Source of the DNA: Kiloniellaceae bacterium
GTDB taxonomy: Bacteria; Pseudomonadota; Alphaproteobacteria; Kiloniellales; Kiloniellaceae
Direction of reading: 5' to 3'
DNA: 15,560 nucleotides
Assembly (NCBI GenBank): GCA_028280915.1
Contig: JANQKX010000515.1
Coordinates: 1 to 15,560, forward strand
Shown here: positions 1 to 7,465 of the stretch, one piece after another
Layout of the letters: every line of letters begins with the position of its first letter
How positions within the stretch are numbered: position 1 is the first letter of the stretch
Made by a program: the position numbers and the translations under genes
The notes under the pieces: model-generated
Told to the model about the DNA's origin: nothing
Databases searched by the model: none
The model's input: only the letters and a program-made list of their open reading frames with translations

Positions 1-278
1 TGGCGGACTGCTTCCTCTTCGACGCCAAGCCCCCCAAGGACCAGGCGGGCGCCCTTCCCGGCGGCAATGCCCTCGCCTTTGATTGGGCGCTCCTGGCGGG
101 GCAGGCCTGGTCCAAGCCCTGGATGCTGGCCGGCGGCCTGACGGTCCATAACATCGCCGAGGCGGTCAGGATTTCCGGCGCGCCGGCGCTCGACGTCTCT
201 TCCGGCGTTGAGCTGGCCAGGGGGCAAAAATCCGTGGACAAGATCCGCGCCTTTTTGACCCGTGCCCAAAGCCTGTGA
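1..278 (+). CDS. trpF: Phosphoribosylanthranilate isomerase, C-terminal part (5' truncated by window)
   Basis: TrpF converts N-(5'-phosphoribosyl)anthranilate to its 1-deoxyribulose isomer in cytosolic tryptophan synthesis. Only the last 91 codons are present; the reading frame begins at base 3 and stops with TGA at 276-278. The visible protein reads ADCFLFDAKPP near the window edge, then a glycine-rich GGN, LAGGLT followed by HNIAEAV, and ALDVSSGVE. These are the late beta-strand and phosphate-binding loop motifs of the TrpF beta/alpha barrel, including the DVSSGVE loop that ends the fold. The next gene is trpB after 202 bp, so the pathway context agrees. The family is clear; the N-terminal half, including the catalytic cysteine, lies outside the window and cannot be checked. 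Confidence 0.93.
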   Translation, partial: ADCFLFDAKPPKDQAGALPGGNALAFDWALLAGQAWSKPWMLAGGLTVHNIAEAVRISGAPALDVSSGVELARGQKSVDKIRAFLTRAQSL

Positions 279-480
279 ATTCCGAGGCCGAAGGGCGAGC
301 GCCACGCGGAGTGCCCCATAAAACCTTGTGTCGGTGACAATATAGACGGGCCCGAAGCATTGCGGCGGCACTTGGAATAGGGCAAAGTCCGGCCCAATTA
401 ATCAGGATGACCGCAAGAAAGGCGTGCCCGCCGCGCCGAGAAAACGCCCAAAGAACAATGAATCCCGAGGCCTTTTGACC
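279..480 (+). other. trpF-trpB intergenic gap (202 bp)
   Basis: This gap is unusually wide for the cluster, whose other spacings are 13 to 30 bp. I see no strong terminator after trpF and no convincing sigma-70 promoter. A 23-codon reading frame (ATG 407, TGA 476-478) ends two bases before the trpB ATG; it contains no tryptophan codon, has no well-placed ribosome binding site, and is probably chance. A separate promoter or processing site for trpB here is possible but not shown. Confidence 0.4.
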
Positions 481-1707
481 ATGGAACTGCCCAACTCATA
501 CCGCACCGGGCCCGATGAACGGGGCCACTTTGGCATCTTTGGCGGCCGCTATGTGGCCGAGACCCTCATGCCCCTGATTTTGGCGGTGGAAAAAGCCTAC
601 ACGGCGGCCCGCCAGGACCCCAGCTTCCAGGCGGACTTCGACTATTACGCCAAACACTACGTGGGCCGCCCGAGCCCGCTTTATTTCGCCGAGCGTCTCA
701 GCGACGAATTGGGCGGGGGACCCGGCCGGGGCGCCAAGATCTATTTCAAGCGGGACGAGTTGAACCACACCGGCTCCCACAAGGCCAACAACGTGCTGGG
801 CCAGATCCTGCTCGCTCGGCGCATGGGCAAGACCCGTATTATCGCCGAGACCGGCGCCGGGCAGCACGGCGTCGCCCCCGCCACCTTCTGCGCCCTCTTC
901 ACCCTGCCCTGCACCATCTACATGGGGCAAACGGACATCGAGCGGCAGGCCCCCAATGTCTTCCGCATGAAGCTGCTGGGCGCCGAGGTTCATTCGGTCA
1001 CCAGCGGCACGGGCACCTTAAAGGATGCCATGAACGACGCCCTTCGGGACTGGGTCGCCAACGTGGAGAATACCTTTTACATCATCGGTACCGTCGCCGG
1101 TCCCCATCCCTATCCCGCCATGGTGCGCGACTTTCAGTCCATCATCGGCAAGGAAGTGCGCGAGCAAATGCAAGAAGCAGAGGGCCGGCTGCCGGACAGC
1201 CTGGTGGCCTGTATCGGCGGCGGCTCCAATGCCATGGGCCTGTTTCATCCCTTCCTGGACGACACGGAGGTGAAGATTTACGGCGTGGAGGCGGCCGGCC
1301 TGGGTGTCAACACCGGCGAGCACGCCGCCTCTCTGACGGGCGGCCAACCGGGCGTGCTGCACGGGAACCGCACCTATCTGTTGCAGAACGATGACGGCCA
1401 GATCAAGGATGCCTTTTCCATCTCCGCCGGCTTGGATTACCCGGGCATCGGTCCGGAACACAGCTGGCTTCACGAGACCGGCCGGGTGAACTACGTGTCC
1501 GCCACGGACGAGGAGGCCTTGGACGCCTTTCAATTGTGTTCGCGGATCGAGGGCATCATCCCCGCCTTGGAGCCGGCCCACGCCCTGGCCTACGTGCGGA
1601 AAATGGCGCCGGACCTCAACCGTGACCATATCATCGTGATGAATCTTTGCGGCCGGGGCGACAAGGACGTATTTACCGTCGCCGACGCCTTGGGTGTTGA
1701 GTTGTAA
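481..1707 (+). CDS. trpB: Tryptophan synthase beta subunit
   Basis: TrpB condenses indole, channelled from TrpA, with L-serine using pyridoxal phosphate, giving tryptophan in the cytosolic alpha2-beta2 complex. The product is 408 residues, a normal length. An upstream GTG at 424 would add 19 unusual residues. The ATG at 481 is preferred because the family-typical N-terminus (SYRTGPDERGHFGIFGGRYV) follows it and a GAGG lies about 10 bases upstream. The Schiff-base lysine is K101 in HTGSHKANN, and the PLP phosphate loop GGGSNAMG is at residues 246-253. GAGQHGVA and the C-terminal CGRGDKD motif are also present. It lies between trpF and trpA, with trpA starting 13 bases after the stop. All key residues I can check are intact. 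Confidence 0.98.
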   Translation: MELPNSYRTGPDERGHFGIFGGRYVAETLMPLILAVEKAYTAARQDPSFQADFDYYAKHYVGRPSPLYFAERLSDELGGGPGRGAKIYFKRDELNHTGSHKANNVLGQILLARRMGKTRIIAETGAGQHGVAPATFCALFTLPCTIYMGQTDIERQAPNVFRMKLLGAEVHSVTSGTGTLKDAMNDALRDWVANVENTFYIIGTVAGPHPYPAMVRDFQSIIGKEVREQMQEAEGRLPDSLVACIGGGSNAMGLFHPFLDDTEVKIYGVEAAGLGVNTGEHAASLTGGQPGVLHGNRTYLLQNDDGQIKDAFSISAGLDYPGIGPEHSWLHETGRVNYVSATDEEALDAFQLCSRIEGIIPALEPAHALAYVRKMAPDLNRDHIIVMNLCGRGDKDVFTVADALGVEL

Positions 1708-1720
1708 GGACGCGGGTGCC

Positions 1721-2569
1721 ATGAGTGAAATAGACCCAAAAAACGACCGCCTGAACCGGCGCTTTGCGGCGCTGAAAGCCGAAGGACGCGGCGGCCTGGT
1801 GGCCTTTGTCACCGCCGGCGATCCCAATCCGGAGGCCTCGGCTCGGATCGTCAAGGGCCTGCCAGCGGCGGGTGCGGACATCATCGAACTGGGCATGCCC
1901 TTTTCCGATCCCATGGCGGACGGCCCCTCGATCCAGGCTTCCTCGCTGCGGGCCTTGAACGCGGGCATGACCCTGCGCAAAACCATCGAGCTGGTGCGGG
2001 ACTTCCGCCGCGACGATCCCGATACGCCCATCATCCTCATGGGCTACTACAATCCCATCTACCGCTACGGCGTCGATGCCTTCCTGGCCGATGCGGTCGA
2101 GGCCGGGGTCGACGGCCTGATCATCGTGGACCTGCCGCCGGAGGAGGACGACGAGCTTTGCTTGCCGGCTCGTGCGGCGGGCCTTCATTGGATCCGCCTG
2201 GCCACCCCCACTTCGGATGCGGAGCGCCTGGAAAAGGTGCTGACCAATACCAGCGGCTTTGTCTACTACGTCTCGGTCATGGGGATCACCGGCACCAAGT
2301 CGGCGGCGCGGGACAGCATTGCCGCCGCCGTTTCCCGCATCAAGGCCCGTTCGGACCTGCCCGTGGCGGTGGGCTTCGGCATTCGCCGGCCCGAACAGGC
2401 GCAGGAAGTGGTCTCGGTAGCCGATGCCGCGGTGGTGGGTTCCGCCCTGGTCGATACCGTCAAGGCCGGGCTGGACGAAGCCGGCCAACCCCAAGACGAC
2501 GTGGCCGCCGCCGTCCATGCCTTGGTCCGGGACTTGGCAACGGGTGTCCGGTCGGGTCAAACTGAGTGA
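1721..2569 (+). CDS. trpA: Tryptophan synthase alpha subunit
   Basis: TrpA cleaves indole-3-glycerol phosphate to indole and glyceraldehyde 3-phosphate and passes indole to TrpB. The 282-residue product is slightly longer than the roughly 268 of E. coli. The ATG at 1721 is chosen over an in-frame GTG at 1694 that overlaps trpB; AAGGA at 1706-1710, within and just after the trpB stop, is a suitable ribosome binding site. The family signature IELGMPFSDPMADGP places the catalytic acids at E56 and D67. FVTAGDP near residue 30, GYYNP, and the phosphate-binding GFGIRRPEQ and VVGSAL segments follow the expected TIM-barrel order. Tight spacing to trpB indicates co-transcription. Confidence 0.98.
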   Translation: MSEIDPKNDRLNRRFAALKAEGRGGLVAFVTAGDPNPEASARIVKGLPAAGADIIELGMPFSDPMADGPSIQASSLRALNAGMTLRKTIELVRDFRRDDPDTPIILMGYYNPIYRYGVDAFLADAVEAGVDGLIIVDLPPEEDDELCLPARAAGLHWIRLATPTSDAERLEKVLTNTSGFVYYVSVMGITGTKSAARDSIAAAVSRIKARSDLPVAVGFGIRRPEQAQEVVSVADAAVVGSALVDTVKAGLDEAGQPQDDVAAAVHALVRDLATGVRSGQTE

Positions 2570-2592
2570 TCACTATCTAGGATCTCGATCGA

Positions 2593-3522
2593 ATGAACTG
2601 GATCACCAATTACGTTCGCCCCAAAATCCAAGCCCTGGTCACCAAGCGGGACGTGCCCGACGACCTTTGGGAAAAGTGCCCCAATTGCGGTCAGATGATC
2701 TTCCATCGCGAGCTGGAGGCGAACCTGAAGGTCTGTCCCCACTGCAATCACCACATGCGCATTTCCGCCCGCAAGCGCATGGAGCTGTTGTTCGACGACA
2801 GTCAATTCAGCACCATCGAGCTGCCCGCCTCCCCGCCGGACCCGCTCAAGTTCCGCGACCGCAAGCGTTATGGCGAACGCCTGAAGGAGGCCGGCGCCCA
2901 AAGCAAGGAAAACGAGGCCATTTTGGTCGCCCACGGCAAAATGGGTGGCCTGCCCATTGTCCTCGCCGCCTTTAACTTTGAATTCATGGCCGGCTCCATG
3001 GGCATCGCCGTGGGCGAAGGCCTGCTGGCCCCGGCCCGCCGGGCCGTCTTGCAGGAAGCGCCCTTGATCGTGATCCCCGCCTCGGGAGGCGCGCGCATGC
3101 AGGAAGGGATCTTGTCTTTGATGCAGATGCCCCGCTCCATCGTCGCGGTGGAGATGGTCAAGGAAGCTGGCCTGCCCTACATCGTGGTCCTGACCGATCC
3201 GACGACGGGGGGCGTTACCGCGTCCTTTGCCATGCTGGGCGACATCGCCCTGGCCGAATCGGGCGCCATCATCGGCTTTGCCGGCCAGCGGGTGATCCAA
3301 GAAACCATCCGCGAAGTCTTGCCGCCGGGTTTCCAACGCTCCGAGTATCTTCTCGATCACGGCATGGTGGATATGGTGGTTACCCGGGCTGAAATGCGCG
3401 ACAAACTGATCGGCCTCTTGAAACTGTTGAACGACAAGACCCCCAGCGCCACCGTCGTACCCCTGAAGGGGGAAGAGGCCATGGCAACCGACGCGGAGAT
3501 CGTGGCGGAAGAGCCGGCCTAG
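2593..3522 (+). CDS. accD: Acetyl-CoA carboxylase carboxyltransferase subunit beta
   Basis: AccD is the beta half of the AccA2D2 carboxyltransferase, which moves a carboxyl group from carboxybiotin to acetyl-CoA to make malonyl-CoA for fatty acid synthesis. The 309-residue product has the bacterial length. The N-terminal zinc ribbon is visible as C29-x2-C32-x15-C48-x2-C51. The crotonase-like core follows, with SGGARMQEG around residues 164-172 and the glycine-rich TTGGV segment near 205. AGQRVIQETIR and LPPGFQRSEYLLDHGMVD are typical of the family. The ATG at 2593 has AGGA about 11 bases upstream and lies 23 bp after trpA. accA is not in the window, which is usual. The last 15 residues are acidic and probably disordered. 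Confidence 0.98.
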   Translation: MNWITNYVRPKIQALVTKRDVPDDLWEKCPNCGQMIFHRELEANLKVCPHCNHHMRISARKRMELLFDDSQFSTIELPASPPDPLKFRDRKRYGERLKEAGAQSKENEAILVAHGKMGGLPIVLAAFNFEFMAGSMGIAVGEGLLAPARRAVLQEAPLIVIPASGGARMQEGILSLMQMPRSIVAVEMVKEAGLPYIVVLTDPTTGGVTASFAMLGDIALAESGAIIGFAGQRVIQETIREVLPPGFQRSEYLLDHGMVDMVVTRAEMRDKLIGLLKLLNDKTPSATVVPLKGEEAMATDAEIVAEEPA

Positions 3523-3552
3523 GCCGGCTTGTGCCATACGGCATTGACGATC

Positions 3553-4848
3553 ATGGTCACAGATACGGATAGCCGGGCGGTCTTGGACCGCTTAATCAAA
3601 CTGCATCCCAAAATCATCGATTTGGCCTTGGACCGGGTTTTTGACCTGCTGGCGGCCCTGGACCACCCGGAGCAAAAACTGCCGCCGGTGGTGCACGTGG
3701 CCGGGACCAACGGCAAGGGCTCCACCATCGCCATGCTGCGCGCCATGCTGGAGTCGGCCGGCCGGCGGGTGCAGGTCTATACCTCGCCCCATCTCGTGCG
3801 CTTTCACGAGCGCATCCGCATGGGCCCGGACCTGATCGGCGAGGCCGAGCTGGTAAGCCTGTTGCAGGCTTGCGAGGCCGCCAATCGGGGTCGACCCATT
3901 ACCTATTTTGAAATCACCACCGTGGCAGCCCTGCTTGCCTTCGCCCGCGATCCGGGCGATATCTTGCTCTTGGAAACCGGCTTGGGCGGCCGCCTGGATG
4001 CCACCAACGTGGTCGCGCGGCCCCATCTCACGGTCATCACGCCCATCTCCATGGATCATACCCAATACCTAGGCGGGACGATCGAGGAAATCGCTTTTGA
4101 AAAGGCCGGCATCCTAAAGCCCCAAGTGCCGGCGGTTGTTGCGCCGCAATTGCCCTCGGCCCTAGCGGTGATCCAAAAGCAGGCCGACAAAGTCGGCGCG
4201 CCGCTTTTTTGTTTCGGGGACAACTGGGACTTCACCGTCGCCGAGGACGGCTTTACCTATCGTGATGACCACGGGGCCTGGCCTTTTCCAAAACCCGGTC
4301 TTCCCGGTTCTCATCAGACGATCAACGGCGCGACGGCCGTCGCCTGCAGCCAATTCTTGCGTTCCTTTTTGTCCTTTCCCAGCGACGTTGCGCAAGGTCT
4401 GACGACGAGCACTTGGCCAGGGCGCCTGCAGTCCTTGAACGACGGAAATCTACAGGACTTGCTAGGCGCGGGAGAATGGGAGATCTGGCTGGACGGCGGT
4501 CACAACGCGGCCGCCGGTCAGGCGCTGGCCGACTTCACCGCCGACTGGGGGGATCGCCCGTTCTGCTTGATTTACGGCATGCTCAACACCAAGGCCGCGA
4601 TTGATTTTCTGACCCCCTTGATCCCGGGGGCCGATCAGATCATGACCCTGGCCATTCCCGGCGAGCCCAATAGTCTGACCGCCGAAGAGGCCGCGGAACG
4701 GGCCGCGGCTTTGGAAAAGGCGGCCAGCCCCCAGCCGTCGCTGGAGGACGCCCTGCGCAACTTGGCCCGGTCCCACGCCGGCGGACGCATCCTGATTTGC
4801 GGTTCTTTGTATTTGGCCGGGCATGTTCTCGCCTGTGACGGCCGGTGA
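3553..4848 (+). CDS. folC: Folylpolyglutamate synthase / dihydrofolate synthase
   Basis: FolC is a Mur-ligase-like ATP-dependent enzyme that adds glutamate to dihydropteroate and then to folates, retaining them in the cell. With the ATG at 3553 the protein is 431 residues, in the family range. TTG codons at 3529 and 3544 are possible alternatives, and no start has a good ribosome binding site. The P-loop is GTNGKGS at 51-57. The ETGLGGRLDATN motif spans 141-152, and the metal/ATP-site MDHTQYLGG begins at 167. The lysine expected to be carbamylated is K184 in FEKAGILK. A C-terminal domain follows with WLDGGHN. The gene is 30 bp after accD. Whether it is bifunctional cannot be told from sequence alone. 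Confidence 0.96.
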   Translation: MVTDTDSRAVLDRLIKLHPKIIDLALDRVFDLLAALDHPEQKLPPVVHVAGTNGKGSTIAMLRAMLESAGRRVQVYTSPHLVRFHERIRMGPDLIGEAELVSLLQACEAANRGRPITYFEITTVAALLAFARDPGDILLLETGLGGRLDATNVVARPHLTVITPISMDHTQYLGGTIEEIAFEKAGILKPQVPAVVAPQLPSALAVIQKQADKVGAPLFCFGDNWDFTVAEDGFTYRDDHGAWPFPKPGLPGSHQTINGATAVACSQFLRSFLSFPSDVAQGLTTSTWPGRLQSLNDGNLQDLLGAGEWEIWLDGGHNAAAGQALADFTADWGDRPFCLIYGMLNTKAAIDFLTPLIPGADQIMTLAIPGEPNSLTAEEAAERAAALEKAASPQPSLEDALRNLARSHAGGRILICGSLYLAGHVLACDGR

Positions 4849-4979
4849 CAACCAGTGACGACCTTGCGCAAAATCCCCCGAATCCATCCGTGCTGCCGAC
4901 ATTTCCGCTGATTCAGCGCCGGTTTTTCGTTGTTCGGCAAAGTTTTTCCGTTGCACTTTTCCAGTTCGTATTTCCGTTT

Positions 4980-5041
4980 TGACCATATCCCATAAGGGTA
5001 AAACTCAATCACATACGAAATCGCCTTATGCCATATGGTCA
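4980..5041. repeat. Imperfect inverted repeat, 18-base arms
   Basis: The left arm at 4980-4997 (TGACCATATCCCATAAGG) and right arm at 5024-5041 (CCTTATGCCATATGGTCA) are complementary at 16 of 18 positions, with a two-base mismatch in the middle. The spacer is 26 bases. The arms are not followed by a T-run, so this is not a normal intrinsic terminator. It sits about 100 bp upstream of the HU-like gene. It could be a two-site operator, an RNA hairpin in a long leader, or a remnant of a small palindromic element. Confidence 0.6.
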
Positions 5042-5069
5042 TTTTCGCAAGGTATGCGGCGCAAAACGT

Positions 5070-5097
5070 TTGCATAACGTGAGAAATACCTTAAAAA
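5070..5097 (+). promoter_or_regulatory. Possible sigma-70-type promoter for the HU-like gene
   Basis: TTGCAT at 5070-5075 and TAAAAA at 5092-5097 are separated by 16 bases and lie about 50 bp before the start codon at 5145. The match is only moderate, so this is a candidate rather than a firm call. Confidence 0.35.
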
Positions 5098-5144
5098 AGC
5101 CCACCCTTTTTTTACGTTTGTCAACATCGATTCGGGGGATGACA

Positions 5145-5606
5145 ATGGCCAGAAAGCCTGCTGCCAAAAAAACCAGCACCGCCAAAGCCGCACCGGCGAA
5201 AAAGCCTGCGCGCGCAACCAAAGCCGCGCCCAGGAAGGCCGCCGCGAAAAAGGCCGCACCGACCAGAGCTGTTGCTAGGAAAACACCGGCGAAAAAGCCC
5301 GCGCCGGCGCGGGCCAAGGCCACGCCTGAGGGCATGTCCGACAAGGATCATCTGATCGATGTCATCCAAGCGCAGATGAACTCCTCGCGCAAAGCCGCTA
5401 CCGATACACTCGCGGCGGTGATCGATACCATCACCGTGTCGCTCAAAAAAAACCAGAGAGTTCAGCTGGTGGGCTTTGGCAGTTTCGAAGTGGCGAAGCG
5501 TCCCGCCCGTCGCGGCCGCAATCCCGCCACCGGCGAGTCAATCCGCATCAAAGCATCGAAGACCGTTCGTTTTAAGGTCGGCGCGAAGCTGAAGCGCGCG
5601 GTCTAA
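5145..5606 (+). CDS. HU-family DNA-binding protein with N-terminal histone H1-like tail
   Basis: The 153-residue product has two parts. Residues 1-63 are a low-complexity tail of Lys, Ala, Pro and Arg with repeated AAKK, PAKK and RK units, like the tails of histone H1. Residues 64-153 form a standard 90-residue HU domain starting MSDKDHLID, with the signature GFGSFEV at 110-116 and GRNPATGE at 124-131; P127 is the proline that intercalates into bent DNA. The ATG at 5145 is chosen because a G-run at 5134-5138 sits six bases upstream; the in-frame ATG at 5139 abuts that run. HU bends and compacts DNA; the tail should add nonspecific DNA binding (inference). N-terminally tailed HU proteins are known, for example in Deinococcus. 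It stands apart from folC and is followed 53 bp later by the lipoprotein gene. Confidence 0.93.
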   Translation: MARKPAAKKTSTAKAAPAKKPARATKAAPRKAAAKKAAPTRAVARKTPAKKPAPARAKATPEGMSDKDHLIDVIQAQMNSSRKAATDTLAAVIDTITVSLKKNQRVQLVGFGSFEVAKRPARRGRNPATGESIRIKASKTVRFKVGAKLKRAV

Positions 5607-5622
5607 TCACAAAGGCCTTTGG

Positions 5623-5646
5623 CGGGCCCGTCCCGGAGACGGGGCC
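5623..5646 (+). other. GC-rich hairpin after the HU-like gene
   Basis: GGCCCGTC and GACGGGGCC can pair with one bulged G around the loop CCGGA, 18 bases after the HU stop codon. No T-run follows, so it is more likely an RNA-stabilising or partial attenuating hairpin than a full intrinsic terminator. Confidence 0.3.
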
Positions 5647-5659
5647 TGGGATATCATGA

Positions 5660-6532
5660 ATGGAGCTGTTCGTGCGGCACCAGGCTCGGGTGTTGTTGCT
5701 GCCTTTTTTGGTCCTGTGGCTAACCGCCTGCACGACTGATTCTTTGCGGGAAGCGGAGCAGTTGGGACAGCCCGACGCTCCGCTGGATCGGGCCTTGTAC
5801 GACGGGTATCTGGATCTGGCGCGCTTTGGCGCCAAAGCCGGGGCCAGCGCCGCGTCGAACCGTTTTTCGCAAAAGGCCCAGATGGCCGCCAAGGGTCTGA
5901 CCCCCCTGCCTGACACGATCGACCCGGCGCAACTCGGCAAGCGGCAAACCTCCGAACTGTTGGCCGCGTCCGAACAGCTGCGCGAGGTCTTGATCCGGCC
6001 CGATACACCCGCCGACCCGCAAAACCTGGCCAGAGCCCAGGTGGCCTTTGACTGTTGGTATCAACAGATTTTGGCGTCGGAGGCGGCTGCCTTAGCCTGG
6101 GACTGCCGCGGTGATTTTTACACGGCCATGGGACTCTTGGCCGAGGAACCCTCGGTTGAGCGGCCGCCGCCGGCGGTGGATCTCTTGGTCATCCATGACG
6201 ACAACCTCATCGGCCTGGTGCCCTTTGAATTCGCCAGCGCCCAGGTTGACTACAGGGGCGAGCAAATTCTCGCTCAGATCATCGAACAGGCCAGGTTGGA
6301 CCCCAACAAAATCGTGCTCGTTGAAGCCTACACGGACACGGTGGGCGACGCGGCGTCCAATCAGGCCCTGGCGCAAGACCGCGCCGAGACGGTGCGGACG
6401 GTTTTGATTGACGGAGGCGTCGATCCCGACCGCATTGCCGTCGAGGCCGTCGGCGAGAACCACCTCATGGACTTCACCAGCGATGACGTACGCTCTCAAT
6501 CCAACCGGGTCGTGGTGATCACGCTGATCTGA
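5660..6532 (+). CDS. OmpA-family outer-membrane lipoprotein
   Basis: The 290-residue product begins with a lipoprotein signal: a basic RHQAR stretch, a hydrophobic VLLLPFLVLW core, and the lipobox LTAC with lipidated C24. A GTG at 5672 would give a 20-residue signal and has a better-spaced GGAG; both starts give the same mature protein. Residues 25-165 are a helical, Ala/Gln-rich region I do not recognise as a named domain; it holds two cysteines, C132 and C149, that could form a disulfide. Residues 185-290 are an OmpA peptidoglycan-binding domain with VEAYTDTVGD and the N-x2-LA-x2-RA-x2-V motif; D226 and R241 match the diaminopimelate-binding pair. The protein should sit in the outer membrane and grip the cell wall. 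Similar proteins occur in Rhodospirillales, by my recollection. Confidence 0.9.
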   Translation: MELFVRHQARVLLLPFLVLWLTACTTDSLREAEQLGQPDAPLDRALYDGYLDLARFGAKAGASAASNRFSQKAQMAAKGLTPLPDTIDPAQLGKRQTSELLAASEQLREVLIRPDTPADPQNLARAQVAFDCWYQQILASEAAALAWDCRGDFYTAMGLLAEEPSVERPPPAVDLLVIHDDNLIGLVPFEFASAQVDYRGEQILAQIIEQARLDPNKIVLVEAYTDTVGDAASNQALAQDRAETVRTVLIDGGVDPDRIAVEAVGENHLMDFTSDDVRSQSNRVVVITLI

Positions 6533-6562
6533 TCGGCGTTCCGCGCCAAGAACACGCCGGCC

Positions 6563-6593
6563 AAAAAAAGGGCCGGCGGAAAACCACCGGCCC
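6563..6593 (-). terminator. Rho-independent terminator of the peroxiredoxin gene
   Basis: Read on the minus strand, GGGCCGG and CCGGCCC pair around a loop containing TTTT, and seven T follow directly (6563-6569). Two more G-C pairs extend the stem past a mismatch. This is a textbook intrinsic terminator 30 bp beyond the prx stop. On the plus strand an overlapping alternative hairpin (6555-6562 with 6571-6578) lies after the lipoprotein gene but lacks a T-run. Confidence 0.9.
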
Positions 6594-6623
6594 AAGCTCT
6601 GTCGGAATGTCTTATCGGATCGC

Positions 6624-7283
6624 TTAGTTGGGGGCCGGGACGATGCGGATGTAAGGCTTGGGTTCTTTCCAGCCGTCAGGATAGGTTTTTTTGGCCTCTT
6701 CATTCGAGACCGCCGGCACGATGATCACATCCTCGCCGGGCTTCCAATTGACCGGGGTGGCCACCTTGTGGCTCGCCGTGAGCTGGCAGGACTCCAGCAC
6801 CCGCAGTATTTCATCGAAGTTACGGCCCGTGCTCATGGGATAGGTCAGCGACAGCTTGATCTTTTTGTCCGGGCCGACCAGGAAGACCGAGCGCACGGTC
6901 GCGTTGTTCACCGCGGTACGCCCCTCGGAACTGTCGCCCGCGTCCGCCGGCAGCATGTCATAGAGCTTGGCCACGGCCAACTGGGGATCTCCGATCAAGG
7001 GATAGTTGACCGCATGGCCTTGGGTCTCTTCGATATCCTTGGCCCACTCGCCATGGGAATCGACGGGATCCACGGACAAACCGATGATTTTGCAATTACG
7101 CTTGTCAAACTCGGGCTTCAATCCCGCCATGTAGCCCAGTTCGGTGGTGCAGACCGGGGTGAAGTCCTTGGGATGGGAAAACAATATGGCCCAGCCGTCG
7201 CCGATCCAATTGTGAAAGTCGATGGTGCCTTCGGTGGTTTCAGCGGTGAAATTCGGGGCTTCGTCCCCAATTCTTAATGCCAT
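6624..7283 (-). CDS. 1-Cys peroxiredoxin (Prx6 family)
   Basis: This cytosolic thiol peroxidase reduces hydrogen peroxide and organic hydroperoxides. The 219-residue product has the length and layout of the Prx6 subfamily. The active site is PVCTTE with peroxidatic C45, and T42 and R131 complete the usual catalytic triad. The C-terminal dimerisation arm (TPVNWKPGEDVIIVP, then KKTYPDGW and PKPYIRI) is typical of Prx6 and longer than in AhpC-type proteins. Other cysteines, C64 and C166, are not at the position of a resolving cysteine in 2-Cys enzymes. The start is supported by GGAGG six bases upstream. A strong terminator follows the gene, so it is probably transcribed alone or from the 238-bp gap upstream, which holds a CRP-like palindrome. 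Confidence 0.95.
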   Translation of the reverse strand: MALRIGDEAPNFTAETTEGTIDFHNWIGDGWAILFSHPKDFTPVCTTELGYMAGLKPEFDKRNCKIIGLSVDPVDSHGEWAKDIEETQGHAVNYPLIGDPQLAVAKLYDMLPADAGDSSEGRTAVNNATVRSVFLVGPDKKIKLSLTYPMSTGRNFDEILRVLESCQLTASHKVATPVNWKPGEDVIIVPAVSNEEAKKTYPDGWKEPKPYIRIVPAPN

Positions 7284-7465
7284 GGTACGCCTCCAAACTT
7301 TGGATGTTGCAAAATTCTGAACGAAACGTCGGAATGCTGGTGGTTGGCAAAGATGATCTCTCCGGCAGCAAAAACCGACGCCCGCCGCAAGCGACGGGCT
7401 CGGCCCAACCGGTTCCTAATAGATTGGGAAACACTTTGCCTAGCGCAACACTAAAGTAGGAGGAA

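Larger units (their letters stand above)
4849..5144 (+). other. folC-HU intergenic region (296 bp), no gene seen
   Basis: The base composition falls sharply toward AT in this gap. It holds a weak terminator-like hairpin after folC (CGCTG-ATT-CAGCG at 4906-4918, then CCGG and five T at 4923-4927), a large imperfect inverted repeat at 4980-5041, and a possible promoter at 5070-5097, which are discussed separately. I see no coding sequence. Confidence 0.5.

Noticed and set aside
407..478. 23-codon reading frame ending just before trpB, as a possible trp leader peptide
   Set aside because: It contains no tryptophan codon, has no well-spaced ribosome binding site, and no competing hairpins were evident.
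424..480. GTG start extending TrpB by 19 residues
   Set aside because: The added residues do not resemble TrpB N-termini, and the ATG at 481 has a plausible ribosome binding site and the family-typical start.
1018..2040. Long minus-strand frame (340 codons) across trpB and trpA
   Set aside because: It is antisense to two certain genes, and long opposite-strand frames are expected in GC-rich coding DNA.
2557..3537. Long minus-strand frame (326 codons) antisense to accD
   Set aside because: The product is His/Gly/Gln-rich and fits no family; the plus strand encodes clear AccD.
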